Positions 1 through 8,744 are shown, numbered from the stretch's first letter. The stretch: DNA of 17,186 nucleotides from Acetofilamentum sp. (GCA_020722645.1 DYKL01000030.1:1-17186), one strand, 5' to 3'. The notes: generated from the letters alone by a model not told the origin. Made by a program: numbers and translations.

Positions 1-308
1 TAACGAAAATCGTACAGACAGGGCATGCCCTGTCTCAACAATGATAACGAAAATCGTACAGACAGGGCATGCCCTGTCTCAACAATGATAACGAAAATCG
101 TACAGACAGGGCATGCCCTGTCTCAACAATGATAACGAAAATCATACAGACAGGGCATGCCCTGTCTCAACAATGATAACGAAAATCGTACAGACAGGGC
201 ATGCCCTGTCTCAACAATGATAACGAAAATCATACAGACAGGGCATGCCCTGTCTCAACAATGATAACGAAAATCGTACAGACAGGGCATGCCCTGTCTC
301 AACAATGA
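1..308. repeat. Seven-copy 44-bp tandem array carrying a 20-bp palindrome
   Basis: Seven head-to-tail 44-bp units begin at 1, 45, 89, 133, 177, 221 and 265 and end at 308. Each contains the perfect palindrome AGACAGGGCATGCCCTGTCT, preceded by TAACGAAAATCGTAC and followed by CAACAATGA. The copies are identical except for CGTAC to CATAC in units 4 and 6. The unit length is not a multiple of three and no long ORF runs through, so it is not coding. Each palindrome could form a 10-bp-arm hairpin or cruciform, or be a dyad binding site. The array touches the window edge, so more copies may exist. It ends 24 bp before the LRR gene start and may affect that gene's expression. Confidence 0.97.
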
Positions 309-332
309 TATAAAAATAAAATCAAATTTAAA

Positions 333-938
333 ATGGAAATAACAGGAATATTCAAAAATGCAGATTTGCACGAATTTGCAACCCAAGACCAAATAAAAAT
401 CGAAAACGGTATTCTTATTTTCGATGATTCTACTACAAACCTGAAATTTGTTAATCTTGGGCAATATATCGGAGAAAACCAAGAATATAGTCCATTTGAC
501 GGATTATTTAAAATAGAAATAACCGGAGTAGAATTCAGAGCAGAGCAGCCTAATTTACAATATTTGGATTTGAGTTATCAGAAGCTCGGTAAAATCACAA
601 TCAAAAATTGCTCTAATTTAAAGGCATTATACCTGTTTAATTGCGAATTAGCAGAAATTGTTTTTGAAGGAAAATTCAATAATCTGCAATTGATAGACCT
701 TTCAAAAAACAAACTTACAGAAGTAAATCTGCAAAAAAATAATTTTCCGGCATTACAGAACTTTTTTATAAATGCAAATCAAATAAAAGACCTGTCGTTT
801 TTAGCTCCATTTATAATCGAAGATGAATATTTTGATTTCGGGATAAGCGGAAATCAGCTTTTAAATCCACCACCGGAAATTGTCAAAGAAGGAAATGATT
901 CAAAAGGTGATAAATATTCACATAGAACCAAAAATTGA
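333..938 (+). CDS. Leucine-rich-repeat protein, probably the N-terminal fragment of a larger (Roco-like) protein
   Basis: The 201-residue product has no signal peptide or membrane segment. Leucine-rich repeats cover about residues 75-157, with LxxLxLxxNxL-type units such as LQYLDLSYQKL, LQLIDLSKNKL and LQNFFINANQI. They are followed by FGISGNQLLNPPPEIVKEG (169-187). In bacterial LRR-Roc-COR (Roco) proteins a PPPEIVxxG segment closes the LRR domain and leads into the GTPase domain; that is family knowledge from memory. Here the reading frame ends 14 residues later with an unconvincing tail, and the next ORF begins in another frame inside its 3' end. It therefore looks like a protein that lost its downstream domains by frameshift or internal deletion. 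LRR domains usually mediate protein binding; the partner is unknown. The AT-rich leader from 309 to 332 shows no clear ribosome site. Confidence 0.75.
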   Translation: MEITGIFKNADLHEFATQDQIKIENGILIFDDSTTNLKFVNLGQYIGENQEYSPFDGLFKIEITGVEFRAEQPNLQYLDLSYQKLGKITIKNCSNLKALYLFNCELAEIVFEGKFNNLQLIDLSKNKLTEVNLQKNNFPALQNFFINANQIKDLSFLAPFIIEDEYFDFGISGNQLLNPPPEIVKEGNDSKGDKYSHRTKN

Positions 939-1521
939 AACAAAAATAAATAATACAAATGTAAATGGAGACAAAAATTTTGTAGCTCAATGTATTGAAA
1001 ATTCAAATATAGACTACACAAAAACAGTATATCCCGACAATAAAGAAGAATTTGAAAAACTTCACAAAAGGCATGACAAACATGACGAAAATTTTGCAAA
1101 TATTATGTTGGATATTGATGGTTTAAAAGATGAACTACCTCATAAAAATTGGCAGGAAATTGATATACTAATTAAAGATTTTAAGGAAGAAACAAATGCA
1201 AATTTAGTTGAAATTACAGATCAGATTTTTCAGTACATGGACAATAATTTTGCTGATTTCCAAAAATATTCAGAAGGTAAATACAAAGAACTGTATGAAA
1301 AATTAAAATCAAGTGACAATCCTTCAGCAAAAATCAATTTTGCTCTACCTTTATTAAAATTATTGGATATTGCAGGAATACCGGTAAGCGGAATTATTGA
1401 AATAATTACAAAAACTGTTGATTTAAAATTTAGTGCAGATAAGAAACTTAAATTTAACGGAACTTACTTACAAGTTTGTAGGGTTTACTGGCGATTGCTT
1501 AGAAAAAAGGCACTTTTGTAG
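895..1521 (+). CDS. Hypothetical coiled-coil-rich protein, possible C-terminal remnant of the split LRR gene
   Basis: I do not recognise this family. From ATG 895 it is 208 residues; a TTG at 880 would add five. ATG is preferred because AAGAAGGA lies just before it. The N-terminus (INIHIEPKIETKINNTNVNG, then DKNFVAQCIENSNID) is a beta-like, Asn-rich linker. Residues from about 50 to 135 are charged and heptad-like, suggesting coiled coil. A hydrophobic stretch (LPLLKLLDIAGIPVSGIIEI) follows near residue 150. The last ~20 residues (QVCRVYWRLLRKKALL) are basic and look out of frame. It overlaps the LRR ORF by 44 bases in a different frame, which suggests that both were one gene whose middle was deleted or shifted. 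It could instead be a real downstream gene with coupled translation. Confidence 0.5.
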   Translation: MIQKVINIHIEPKIETKINNTNVNGDKNFVAQCIENSNIDYTKTVYPDNKEEFEKLHKRHDKHDENFANIMLDIDGLKDELPHKNWQEIDILIKDFKEETNANLVEITDQIFQYMDNNFADFQKYSEGKYKELYEKLKSSDNPSAKINFALPLLKLLDIAGIPVSGIIEIITKTVDLKFSADKKLKFNGTYLQVCRVYWRLLRKKALL

Positions 1522-1865
1522 CAACAGAAATAAATTTACTATATTTCACATTATCAATAGATTAAAATTTTTATGCAATTTTACTTGTTTGTCAGAAAAA
1601 AAACATTAATTTTGCAAAAATACACAATATCAAGCATTTACAATTTGTAGCAACAGATTGTGAGTTTTTATATGCTCAAACCCTTAGAAATACTGGATTT
1701 TTCTTAGTAAGTTCCGATTTAAGAAAATATTCGGCAAATAGAATGTTTTTTCAAGTTTTGACTTTGATTTTCTTGTCTATTTTCGTATCAATAGTTTAGT
1801 ATGTTTTATTGTAATTGTTTGTCAGTCAGAGCATTAATATTCGTAAAAGGTTAAAATTATAAATA

Positions 1866-1907
1866 ATTGAAAATCAATGATTTGCTAATTTGCTAATTGA
1901 AAAATTA
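1866..1907 (+). repeat. Short form of a modular dispersed repeat
   Basis: Bases 1866-1886 match the minus strand of 15890-15910 at 20 of 21 positions. Bases 1893-1907 (CTAATTGAAAAATTA) match the minus strand of 15850-15864 exactly, in the same order. Only six bases separate the two modules here, against 25 in the other copy. The sequence is AT-rich, so chance similarity cannot be fully excluded, but shared order and orientation argue for common descent. Confidence 0.5.
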
Positions 1908-1937
1908 TCATATTATTTTCGTAGAATATTTCAAAAA

Positions 1938-1969
1938 TTTGTTTTTTTCAACAAAAAAATCTAAATTTA
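1938..1969 (+). promoter_or_regulatory. Candidate Bacteroidetes-type promoter for the MEMO-AMMECR1 gene
   Basis: TTTG at 1938-1941 is followed after 20 bases by TAAATTTA at 1962-1969, a 7-of-8 match to the TAnnTTTG -7 box. Spacing fits the TTTG/TTG-N17-23-TAnnTTTG pattern known from Bacteroidetes. Transcription would start near 1976 and give a leader of about 35 nt to the ATG at 2011. AT-rich sequence gives such matches by chance fairly often. Confidence 0.45.
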
Positions 1970-2010
1970 CCAAGTTATTTGTGATTTAACAACCCTAAAA
2001 CTCAAAAACT

Positions 2011-3408
2011 ATGGCAAATTTTGACAGACCACCGGTTGTTGCAGGTTCGTTTTATCCTGCTGATTCCCAGAAATTGGAAAAGACAGTGAAAAAATATTTA
2101 GAAAATGCAGTTCCAAGAAAAGAAGATGCAATAGCAGTAGTTTCGCCGCACGCAGGATATATTTTTTCAGGTCAGGTTGCTGCCAATGCCATTAATCAAA
2201 TCAATCCCGATAAAAAATACGAAAACGTGTTTATCATCGGTTCAAGTCATTATACATCTTTCGATGGTGCATCGCTCTACAATATCGGAGATTACAAGAT
2301 TCCGGGTGCTACCGTAAAAGTAAACAAAGAGTTTTGTACAAAATTCATAAATGAATATCATTTTTTTCAGTACTGCCGAAATGCTCATAATCAAGAACAT
2401 TGCATAGAAGTTCAGATACCTTTTTTGTATCATCATTTAAAACAAGATTTTCAGATTGTTCCGATAGTAATTTGTACAAACACAATAGCCACCATAAAAC
2501 AAATTTCACAGGCATTAAAACCTTATTTTAACAGTAAAAATGCTTTTATTTTCAGTTCAGATTTTTCACATTATCCACCCTATGAAGATGCCAAAGAAAT
2601 AGACAGAATAACTGCCGGATCCATTATCGAAAATAATCCTGATATTTTTCTTGAAACAATCAAACAAAATTCACTGAAAAATATAGAAAACCTTGCAACA
2701 AGCACTTGTGGCTGGACAAATTTGCTTACGTTATTGTATATGACTCAGAAATCGGAAAAATACAGCTACCGGATTATTGATTATAAAAATTCGGGCGATT
2801 CAGGATTGGTGGGCAAAGAAAAAGTTGTCGGATATTTTGCCATTTCTGTAACAGAAACGCAGAAAAAGTTTAGTCTGACAGATTCCGAAAAATCTTTTTT
2901 AAAAAAACTTGCTGAATCGGCATTAAAAACTCACGTTAAAAATGAAAAACCCCCTGCAATTGATAAAAATCAGCTAACTGAGAATATTAAACAAAATGTC
3001 GGTGCTTTTGTTACACTATACAAAAATGGTCAGCTTCGTGGTTGTATCGGCAGGTTTATGCCTAATAGTTCACTTTACAAAGTTGTGGAAGATATGGCTA
3101 TTTCTGCCTCTTCGCACGACAGTCGTTTCTCTCCGGTTTCGGAAGATGAACTTAAAGATATAACAATAGAAATTTCTGTTCTTACGCCTTTGCAAAAAAT
3201 ATCTTCTATTGACCAGATTGAAGTTGGCAGAGATGGTATTTACATTGTCAAAGGTAGCAATAGTGGCACTTTGTTGCCCAAAGTTGCTACAGATAACGGT
3301 TGGTCAAAAATTGAATTTCTGGAATATTGCAGCAAGTTCAAAGCCGGTATAGGTAAAGACGGGTGGAAAGATGCCGAATTGTTTATTTATCAGGCTATTG
3401 TTTTTTAA
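2011..3408 (+). CDS. amrB: MEMO-AMMECR1 fusion protein (AmmeMemoRadiSam system proteins B and A)
   Basis: This 465-residue cytosolic protein joins two conserved domains. Residues 1-280 are a MEMO domain: PHAGYIFSG (46-54), GSSH (77-80), EHCIEVQIPFL (129-139), SSDFSHYPPYEDA (182-194) and the TCGW motif (232-235). His47, His80 and Cys233 align with the metal-binding triad of human MEMO1. Residues ~285-465 are an AMMECR1 domain with the signature LRGCIG (342-347) and RFSPVSEDEL (372-381). In many bacteria and archaea these two domains and a radical-SAM enzyme form the AmmeMemoRadiSam group, whose biochemical role is not settled; metal or redox chemistry is likely. The radical-SAM partner is not in this window. 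The ATG start is supported by the conserved RPPVVAGSFYP N-terminus. The cyclophilin gene follows after 26 bp with no terminator, so they may be co-transcribed. Confidence 0.95.
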   Translation: MANFDRPPVVAGSFYPADSQKLEKTVKKYLENAVPRKEDAIAVVSPHAGYIFSGQVAANAINQINPDKKYENVFIIGSSHYTSFDGASLYNIGDYKIPGATVKVNKEFCTKFINEYHFFQYCRNAHNQEHCIEVQIPFLYHHLKQDFQIVPIVICTNTIATIKQISQALKPYFNSKNAFIFSSDFSHYPPYEDAKEIDRITAGSIIENNPDIFLETIKQNSLKNIENLATSTCGWTNLLTLLYMTQKSEKYSYRIIDYKNSGDSGLVGKEKVVGYFAISVTETQKKFSLTDSEKSFLKKLAESALKTHVKNEKPPAIDKNQLTENIKQNVGAFVTLYKNGQLRGCIGRFMPNSSLYKVVEDMAISASSHDSRFSPVSEDELKDITIEISVLTPLQKISSIDQIEVGRDGIYIVKGSNSGTLLPKVATDNGWSKIEFLEYCSKFKAGIGKDGWKDAELFIYQAIVF

Positions 3409-3434
3409 AATTAAACAGCTTTAAATATTTATAA

Positions 3435-5612
3435 ATGAAAAAAATTATCGTTTCAGTTTTTGCTATTTTATCCTTTTTTATTACGGGTTATTCGCAAAAT
3501 ATAACAGTTGTCTTACCGAATGGTGGGGAACATTTTACTCAGGGAGTTGCTGCTCCTCATAATATAATCTGGACAAAAAGCGGAGTTACGAGTGTTGATG
3601 TTTTTTATTCGCTTGATAGTGGATTGACTTGGGCAACAATAGCAACAAATCATACAGATGATTATTATAATTGGGCACCACCATTTGAAGTTACTGACAA
3701 ATGTCTGATTGCAGTTCAGGAATCGGGCGGTTCGGTCTCCGATACCAGCAATGCAGTATTTTCAATTGTAGAAAACCATAATTATTATGCAGAATGGAAC
3801 ACTTCGATGGGGAATTTCAGGGCAATGCTACATAACAACATTATTCCTGTTGCTACACAGAATTTTATAAATCTGGCTGAAAGAAATTTTTACGATAATC
3901 TGATTTTTCATAGAGTGATAGCAGGTTTTATGATTTAGGACGGTTGTCCGCTCGGAACAGGTTACGGTGATCCGGGCTATGAATTTGATGATGAAATTTC
4001 GCCTTTATTAACTCACTCTTTCCCCGGCGTTCTTGCAATGGCGAACTCAGGACCAAATACAAACGGCTCTCAGTATTACATTACGGTTGATGAAGCATCT
4101 TGGCTTGACGGCGATTATACGATTTTTGGACGTATTGTTGACGGAATGGACGTTGTGTATGCTATCAGCGAAGTTGAAACTGATGCTTACGACAAACCTC
4201 TTGTTGATGTTGATATTTATTCAATTACAATTTCCGATTACAATCCGCAGTTAGCTTTGACGTATCCTGACGGAGGCAAGGATTTTCTGGAAGACAGTAT
4301 TATTACAATTCAATGGAACAGCGAATATGTTGCTGATGTAAAAATTGAATATTCTACTGACAACGGAACAAACTGGAATACAATAAATGACAGCATACCG
4401 GCTGATTTTTCTCAATATGAGTGGCAGGTTCCGGCTGATTATTCTGAGTTATGTCTGATAAAATTGTCTGATGTTCAGCATCCTGAAACAATAGACGAAT
4501 CAGATGCAAATTTTGAAATTAGGATTAAACCGGTCAAAATTACAAGATTTGAATTATACGAAGGTGTTACTCCAAACATAGAAAATGAAGATAATCTGAT
4601 AATGCCCGAAAAACCATTAAGATTTAAAATTCAGTTTTCAAGCAATTATGATGTGCCGCTTACAAACTTAACTGCCTCGATAAATACTGCAAATAGTGGA
4701 GTTTCGGTTACTCAGAACCAAGTTAGTTTGTTGCAACTTAACGATGGCGAAAAAGTTTGGTCTGATGATTATTTTGAAGTTATTATGCCTGAAACAGTTC
4801 CTGTAAACGAGAGTATTGTTTTTACGGTATCTGTTACTTCTGATGATGTTCCTGATATTCCATGTAAAAGCAGTTTTTCGATTCCAATGCTGAAGCTTGG
4901 CAACTTTTCGCAAGCGTATGATAATAATACCGGTAACAGTGCCGGAAACGGCAACGGAATAGCAGAACCCGGCGAAACAATAGAACTGAAGATGAATCTG
5001 GCAAATACAAGCAAGGATACTTGTTATCAGGTTTACGGAAAACTTACTAAATATCACAATTTTATAAACATCTGGAATGGGATAGAAGGAGTTAGCGGAA
5101 CTGTTTATGATACAACTATGTATAATAATTTTCAGCCGATAAATCCGAACAATATAATGGCTGCTCCAAAAAGCAACTTTGTGTTTGATTACAATGCCGC
5201 TGATATTTATTTTGTGCCGCTTTTGTTAAAAGTTTACGGTTTTATTAATGGCGAACAGGGTTCAAGTTTTGAAGAAGGCGGAATTAAAATGGGGTGGGGG
5301 ATTCCCTATTCTATGAACGATTCTTATCCTGTTTATAACGACGAAACAACTCAATCAGAAGTAAATATCGTGATTTTAGGGAACCCTTGTAATGACAAAA
5401 TTCGGTTTTTATATAATAATTATGATTCAGAAGGTGAATTTATTTTAAATATTTACGTTTTAAGCGGTAAAAAGATGTTTTCTGAAAATTATATCCATAA
5501 TAACGAAAATATTTATCAAATTGAATGTTCGGAATTTAGCAACGCTCTGTATTTTTTGGTAATTATTGACGGAAATAATGTTTACCGGAATAAAGTTGTT
5601 ATTAACAGGTAA
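3435..5612 (+). pseudogene. Secreted cyclophilin-type peptidyl-prolyl isomerase with T9SS sorting domain, interrupted by an amber codon
   Basis: One reading frame of 725 codons is broken by a TAG at codon 168. Residues 1-21 are a signal peptide ending TGYSQ. Residues ~24-112 form a PNGGE...IIW beta domain (Kre9/KNH-like type common in Bacteroidetes surface proteins), and a second copy starts near residue 273 (TYPDGG...ITIQW). Between them, from ~117 to 265, is a cyclophilin domain: FHRVIAGFMI before the stop, then DGCPLGTGYG, MANSGPNTNGSQYYI and WLDGDYTIFGRI after it. The last ~80 residues (VNIVILGNPCNDKIRF to NKVVINR) are a T9SS type A sorting domain, so the intact protein would be exported to the cell surface. 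The TAG sits where human CypA has Gln63. Fragments are 3435-3938 and an open stretch 3939-5612; the first internal ATG after the stop is at 4038. The break may be real or a base-call error. Confidence 0.88.
3936..3938 (+). other. In-frame TAG replacing the active-site glutamine codon
   Basis: The frame before (ending GFMI) and after (DGCPLGTGYG) is the same. Cyclophilins read GFM-x-Q-x-G here, so the expected codon is CAG or CAA; one C-to-T change gives TAG. TAG appears to be a normal stop in this genome: the YdcF-like gene ends with TAG at its expected C-terminus (16002-16004). Confidence 0.85.
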
Positions 5613-5618
5613 AATTTC

Positions 5619-5733
5619 TTGGTATTGGTTTAAACCTGTTGATTTTGTCGGTGGGGGTACCGACAAAAGCGTGTATTACCTACATTTCAGGTGTCCACAC
5701 CTGAAATTTCAATGGTTTTAAACCAAGACCAAA
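5619..5733. repeat. 115-bp structured dispersed repeat, copy 1
   Basis: The ends form imperfect terminal inverted repeats of about 24 bp: TTGGTATTGGTTTAAACC at the left, and the reverse complement of the right end reads TTGGTCTTGGTTTAAAACC. Inside are a perfect 10-bp-stem hairpin (TTTTGTCGGT 5643-5652 with ACCGACAAAA 5659-5668, 6-nt loop) and a perfect inverted repeat (ATTTCAGGTGT 5684-5694 with ACACCTGAAAT 5697-5707). The fold would be an outer stem enclosing two hairpins. A second copy at 11277-11390 matches at roughly 100 positions. It fills the space between two convergent genes and could act as a bidirectional terminator, but it has no U-run, so a small MITE- or REP-like element is as likely. 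Confidence 0.85.
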
Positions 5734-5737
5734 TACT

Positions 5738-8713
5738 TTATGAAAGGTCTTTAAATGCTTGTCCGAATCTGAAATATATGTTTTTACCGAAAATTCTGAT
5801 ATGATAACGTTTTTTTACGGGTTTTGCTTTGTAACTGAAAGCAAGTTCTACACTTGTGCCTGTTGAAGCTCCGTTTACATCGTACAAATCCAAAACTTTG
5901 TAGTCAATTTCTAAAACACCGACAGAGTTTATCAGATTAATTCTTTCCTGCAGATTCTGAACGCCGGTAGATTTGTGTCCTTTCCGTCGTGATGCAATTT
6001 CAGCGGCTTTTTCTCGTCCAATACCGTTATCCTCAACAATACAAATAAGTGTAGAGTTTTGTTTTTTAAAGGATAATTTCAGTAATCCGTCTTTTTGAAG
6101 CGGTGCTAAGCCGTGCCATATTGCGTTTTCGATAATCGGCTGAATTATCATAGGAGGAATATTAAAAACTGTAGTTTTGATATTTTCATCAATTTCAAAT
6201 CTGAAAGTAAAACTATCGTCAAAACGCATTTTTTCAAGCTCAAGATAAAGTTTTAATGTGTTTATTTCTTCTTCAAGCGAAATATATTCCTGTTTTGAAT
6301 TATCAAGAACTTTACGCATCAGGGTTGCAAAACTTGTCAGATAAAAGTCGGCTTTGTCTGAATCATTTTCCAAAATATACCGTCTGATTGAATTTAGTGC
6401 GTTGAAAATAAAATGCGGATTCATCTGCGACCGTAAAGCTTTTTGTTCGGCACGCATTAATCTTCGTTTGAATTTCAAATCTTTTTGCAACACACTGAAA
6501 CGGTAACTAAAACCTGCCAATGCAGTTAATAATATGATAAACAGCAGGATAACATAAAACAGAAGCGATTTTGAAAATTTGTTTTTTATTCTGAAGTTTA
6601 TTTTAATCGGTTTTTCATTCCAGACTATCCCGTCTGCTGATGAAGTCAGTAACAAAGTGTAATTGCCGGGTAAAAGATTGGGAAATCTCAGAAAACGGTT
6701 GGCAGTTGTAACCCATTTATTATCAAAACCTTCTAATTTGTATTTGTAAACAACTTTATTTCCTGCACTATAACTTATTCCTTTGAAAAAAATCGAAATT
6801 GTGTTTTTTTCGTAGGGAAATTTGTAAATGTTTTTTATTTCTATTTGCCAGTCGTTTACAAGAATACTGTCGATTATTAATTCAGGCGGAATAATGTTTT
6901 TTTTGATTTCTTCGGGATAAAAAGAAATTATACCTTGTGTTGTACCAAGAAAAATACAATCGTCAATTTTGTCTATATCTTTGATTTCGCTTGCATATAA
7001 ACCGTCAATGTCTGAAAATCTTGTGTTGAAAACCTGCAATGAGTCGTAATGTTCAACTATGTTAATTTTACTTAGACCTTTGTTTGTCCCAATCCATAAG
7101 TCATTGTTGTCTGCGAAAACCGAATTAACAAAGTTAGAATTTAAACCGTTTTTTTGTTCGAAAACTTTTAAATAGTTGTCTTTGGGATTATAAAAAAATA
7201 TCCCGTTTCCGTTGGTAGCAATAATAATGAACTTGTTGAATTTAGTAATATCGTTAACTCTTGATTTCAGAAGTTCGTTTTTTTCTCCTAAAAATTCATA
7301 AGTATTGTCTTTAAAAGCATATAGACCGTTTATAGTTCCAATCCAGACACATAAATCATCGTCAACAAATATTGCATTTGCAGTAGGAAAGTTCTCAACT
7401 TCAACCTGTTTGCATAAAGTATCACAATAAATATTTAAACCGTTTTCAGATGCGACATAGATATTTTTGTCCTTGCCGAAAATTTTGTAGCTTCTTGCCA
7501 ATGTGTCAATTATGCTTGTCTTTCCATTTTTAACTTTCAGTAATTCCTTTCCCAGATACCATATTGAGCTATCAGAAGTAGAAGCAATATCTAAAACAGC
7601 ATAATCTCTTCCGCTTCTTAAAAGCAGATTTTCAATAGACATAATTCTGTGTTTATTCAGCAAACACCTGACAACCTGTCTGTCGAATGTTGAAAAATGC
7701 AGATAACCGTTGGAAATGTTAATAGATAGAATGTTAAACAATTGAATGCCAAACCTTTTGTAAGATATAAACTGAAAAGAAGGAGAATAATAGACTCCGT
7801 TTTCGGTTGTAGAAAGCCAATATCCGTTTTGGTGATCCTGATAAACCGCAATAGGAGACATTCCTGATAAATAAATTTCGGGAATAGCTTTTAAATCAGC
7901 GTTTTCGTAAAAATAAACACCTTCGTAAAGGACACTAATCCAGAAGTTTTTATTGTTATCACAGAATAAACCTGAAATTTCGTTGTTGTATTTTTTTATG
8001 TTAATTATTTTATTATTTTTCAGATGGTACAAAAATTCTCCCACGGAAACAAGGAATTCACCATTTGAAACTTTAATAAAATTTTTTCGGAATCCTTTGT
8101 TTATTCCGTTGAGATAATGTTCGTTTTTGTATGTTTTAAAAAATAGAGAATCATTAAAATTTTTATCAGGAATAAGAGTGTAAATAAAACCATTGTTAAA
8201 CTCTTTAAAGTAAAATGACCGATTTTCGCATTCTGGCATTCGGTTAAACACCTGTCCGTCTTTAGTTATTTCGTATATTCCTCCCAGAGCGGGCATAATC
8301 CAAACGCTTTGATTATCATCAATATACAAGACGTTTATGAAATAATTTTTTGACAAATATTTTAAAGTGTCATTGTATTCAAAAATGTAAAATTTGCCGT
8401 CTTTGTAGTAGCTTAAAACGCCGTCATAAGTAGCAAACCAAATTCTTCCTAATTTGTCGTAAAACATTTTAATTATTGAATTAGAAGGAAGACCGTCGCT
8501 TTGAGTGAAATTTTTAAATTCATAGCCGTCGTATCTGCTGAGTCCTCGGCTTGTTCCAAACCACATATAACCGGCAGAGTCTTGCAACTGGCAGTATATT
8601 TCTGAACTTGCCAATCCCATTTCGGTTGAAATATGTTTAAATTCAGCTTGTTGAGCAGTGACAGAAGTGCTAAATATATAAAAAATCAGTATTACGGAAT
8701 ATATTTTTTTCAT
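5738..8713 (-). CDS. Sensor histidine kinase with extracellular beta-propeller and LytS-type kinase domain
   Basis: The 991-residue inner-membrane protein starts with a signal peptide (1-21). A periplasmic two-component-regulator propeller follows (~25-600), with repeats such as GYMWFGTSRGLSRYDG (48-63), GRIWFATYDGVLSY, NDLWIGTNKGLSKI (537-550). A Y_Y_Y domain covers ~640-710 (YKYKLEGFDNKWV...LPGNYTLLL). A single TM segment lies at 716-738. The kinase domain carries RSQMNPHFIFNALNSI with the phospho-acceptor His767, the N-box IIENAIWHG (860-868), DNGIG (895-899) and GVQNLQERI (917-925). It would sense an external signal and pass phosphate to a LytTR-type regulator, but no such regulator is nearby. 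A basic 25-residue tail follows the ATPase domain. The ATG lies 31 bp after the rnhB stop, so it is probably the last gene of pyrH-rnhB-kinase. The ligand is unknown. Confidence 0.93.
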   Translation of the reverse strand: MKKIYSVILIFYIFSTSVTAQQAEFKHISTEMGLASSEIYCQLQDSAGYMWFGTSRGLSRYDGYEFKNFTQSDGLPSNSIIKMFYDKLGRIWFATYDGVLSYYKDGKFYIFEYNDTLKYLSKNYFINVLYIDDNQSVWIMPALGGIYEITKDGQVFNRMPECENRSFYFKEFNNGFIYTLIPDKNFNDSLFFKTYKNEHYLNGINKGFRKNFIKVSNGEFLVSVGEFLYHLKNNKIINIKKYNNEISGLFCDNNKNFWISVLYEGVYFYENADLKAIPEIYLSGMSPIAVYQDHQNGYWLSTTENGVYYSPSFQFISYKRFGIQLFNILSINISNGYLHFSTFDRQVVRCLLNKHRIMSIENLLLRSGRDYAVLDIASTSDSSIWYLGKELLKVKNGKTSIIDTLARSYKIFGKDKNIYVASENGLNIYCDTLCKQVEVENFPTANAIFVDDDLCVWIGTINGLYAFKDNTYEFLGEKNELLKSRVNDITKFNKFIIIATNGNGIFFYNPKDNYLKVFEQKNGLNSNFVNSVFADNNDLWIGTNKGLSKINIVEHYDSLQVFNTRFSDIDGLYASEIKDIDKIDDCIFLGTTQGIISFYPEEIKKNIIPPELIIDSILVNDWQIEIKNIYKFPYEKNTISIFFKGISYSAGNKVVYKYKLEGFDNKWVTTANRFLRFPNLLPGNYTLLLTSSADGIVWNEKPIKINFRIKNKFSKSLLFYVILLFIILLTALAGFSYRFSVLQKDLKFKRRLMRAEQKALRSQMNPHFIFNALNSIRRYILENDSDKADFYLTSFATLMRKVLDNSKQEYISLEEEINTLKLYLELEKMRFDDSFTFRFEIDENIKTTVFNIPPMIIQPIIENAIWHGLAPLQKDGLLKLSFKKQNSTLICIVEDNGIGREKAAEIASRRKGHKSTGVQNLQERINLINSVGVLEIDYKVLDLYDVNGASTGTSVELAFSYKAKPVKKRYHIRIFGKNIYFRFGQAFKDLS

Positions 8714-8744
8714 TAAGCAAATTGCTTGTAATTTATTGGCAAAT

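Larger units (their letters stand above)
1522..2010. other. 489-bp gene-free AT-rich region
   Basis: No convincing ORF on either strand. The 13-mer TTGTAGCAACAGA occurs at 1516-1528 (across the preceding stop) and again at 1645-1657. TTGTTTGTCAG occurs near 1588 and again near 1816, each followed within about 20 bases by CATTAAT. The first of these also gives a TAATTTTG box that fits the Bacteroidetes -7 consensus, but no gene follows it closely. The region also holds a copy of a dispersed repeat (1866-1907) and the likely promoter of the next gene. It may contain decayed remains of the upstream gene; I could not identify any. Confidence 0.6.

Noticed and set aside
1..308. CRISPR array
   Set aside because: Units are contiguous 44-bp copies with no variable spacers; the whole period is repeated, and no cas gene is present.
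1585..1613. Promoter TTG-N19-TAATTTTG
   Set aside because: It fits the consensus, but no gene follows within about 400 bp on that strand; probably chance in AT-rich DNA or a relic.
4668..5057. Two minus-strand ORFs opposite the cyclophilin gene
   Set aside because: They lie wholly inside a well-supported gene on the other strand and show no family motifs.
3435..5612. Genome uses TAG for glutamine
   Set aside because: TAG ends the YdcF-like gene at its natural C-terminus and no other conserved gene here has an internal TAG, so one local change is simpler.
4038..5612. Independent gene starting at ATG 4038
   Set aside because: The frame is open from 3939 and encodes conserved cyclophilin residues before that ATG; the product would lack a signal peptide and half the domain.
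5619..5733. tRNA or tmRNA gene
   Set aside because: The fold has an outer stem and two hairpins, but no anticodon arm, T-loop sequence or CCA end.
5619..5733. Target-site duplications flanking the structured repeat
   Set aside because: Flanking bases of both copies were compared and no matching short direct repeat was found, so transposition is not shown.
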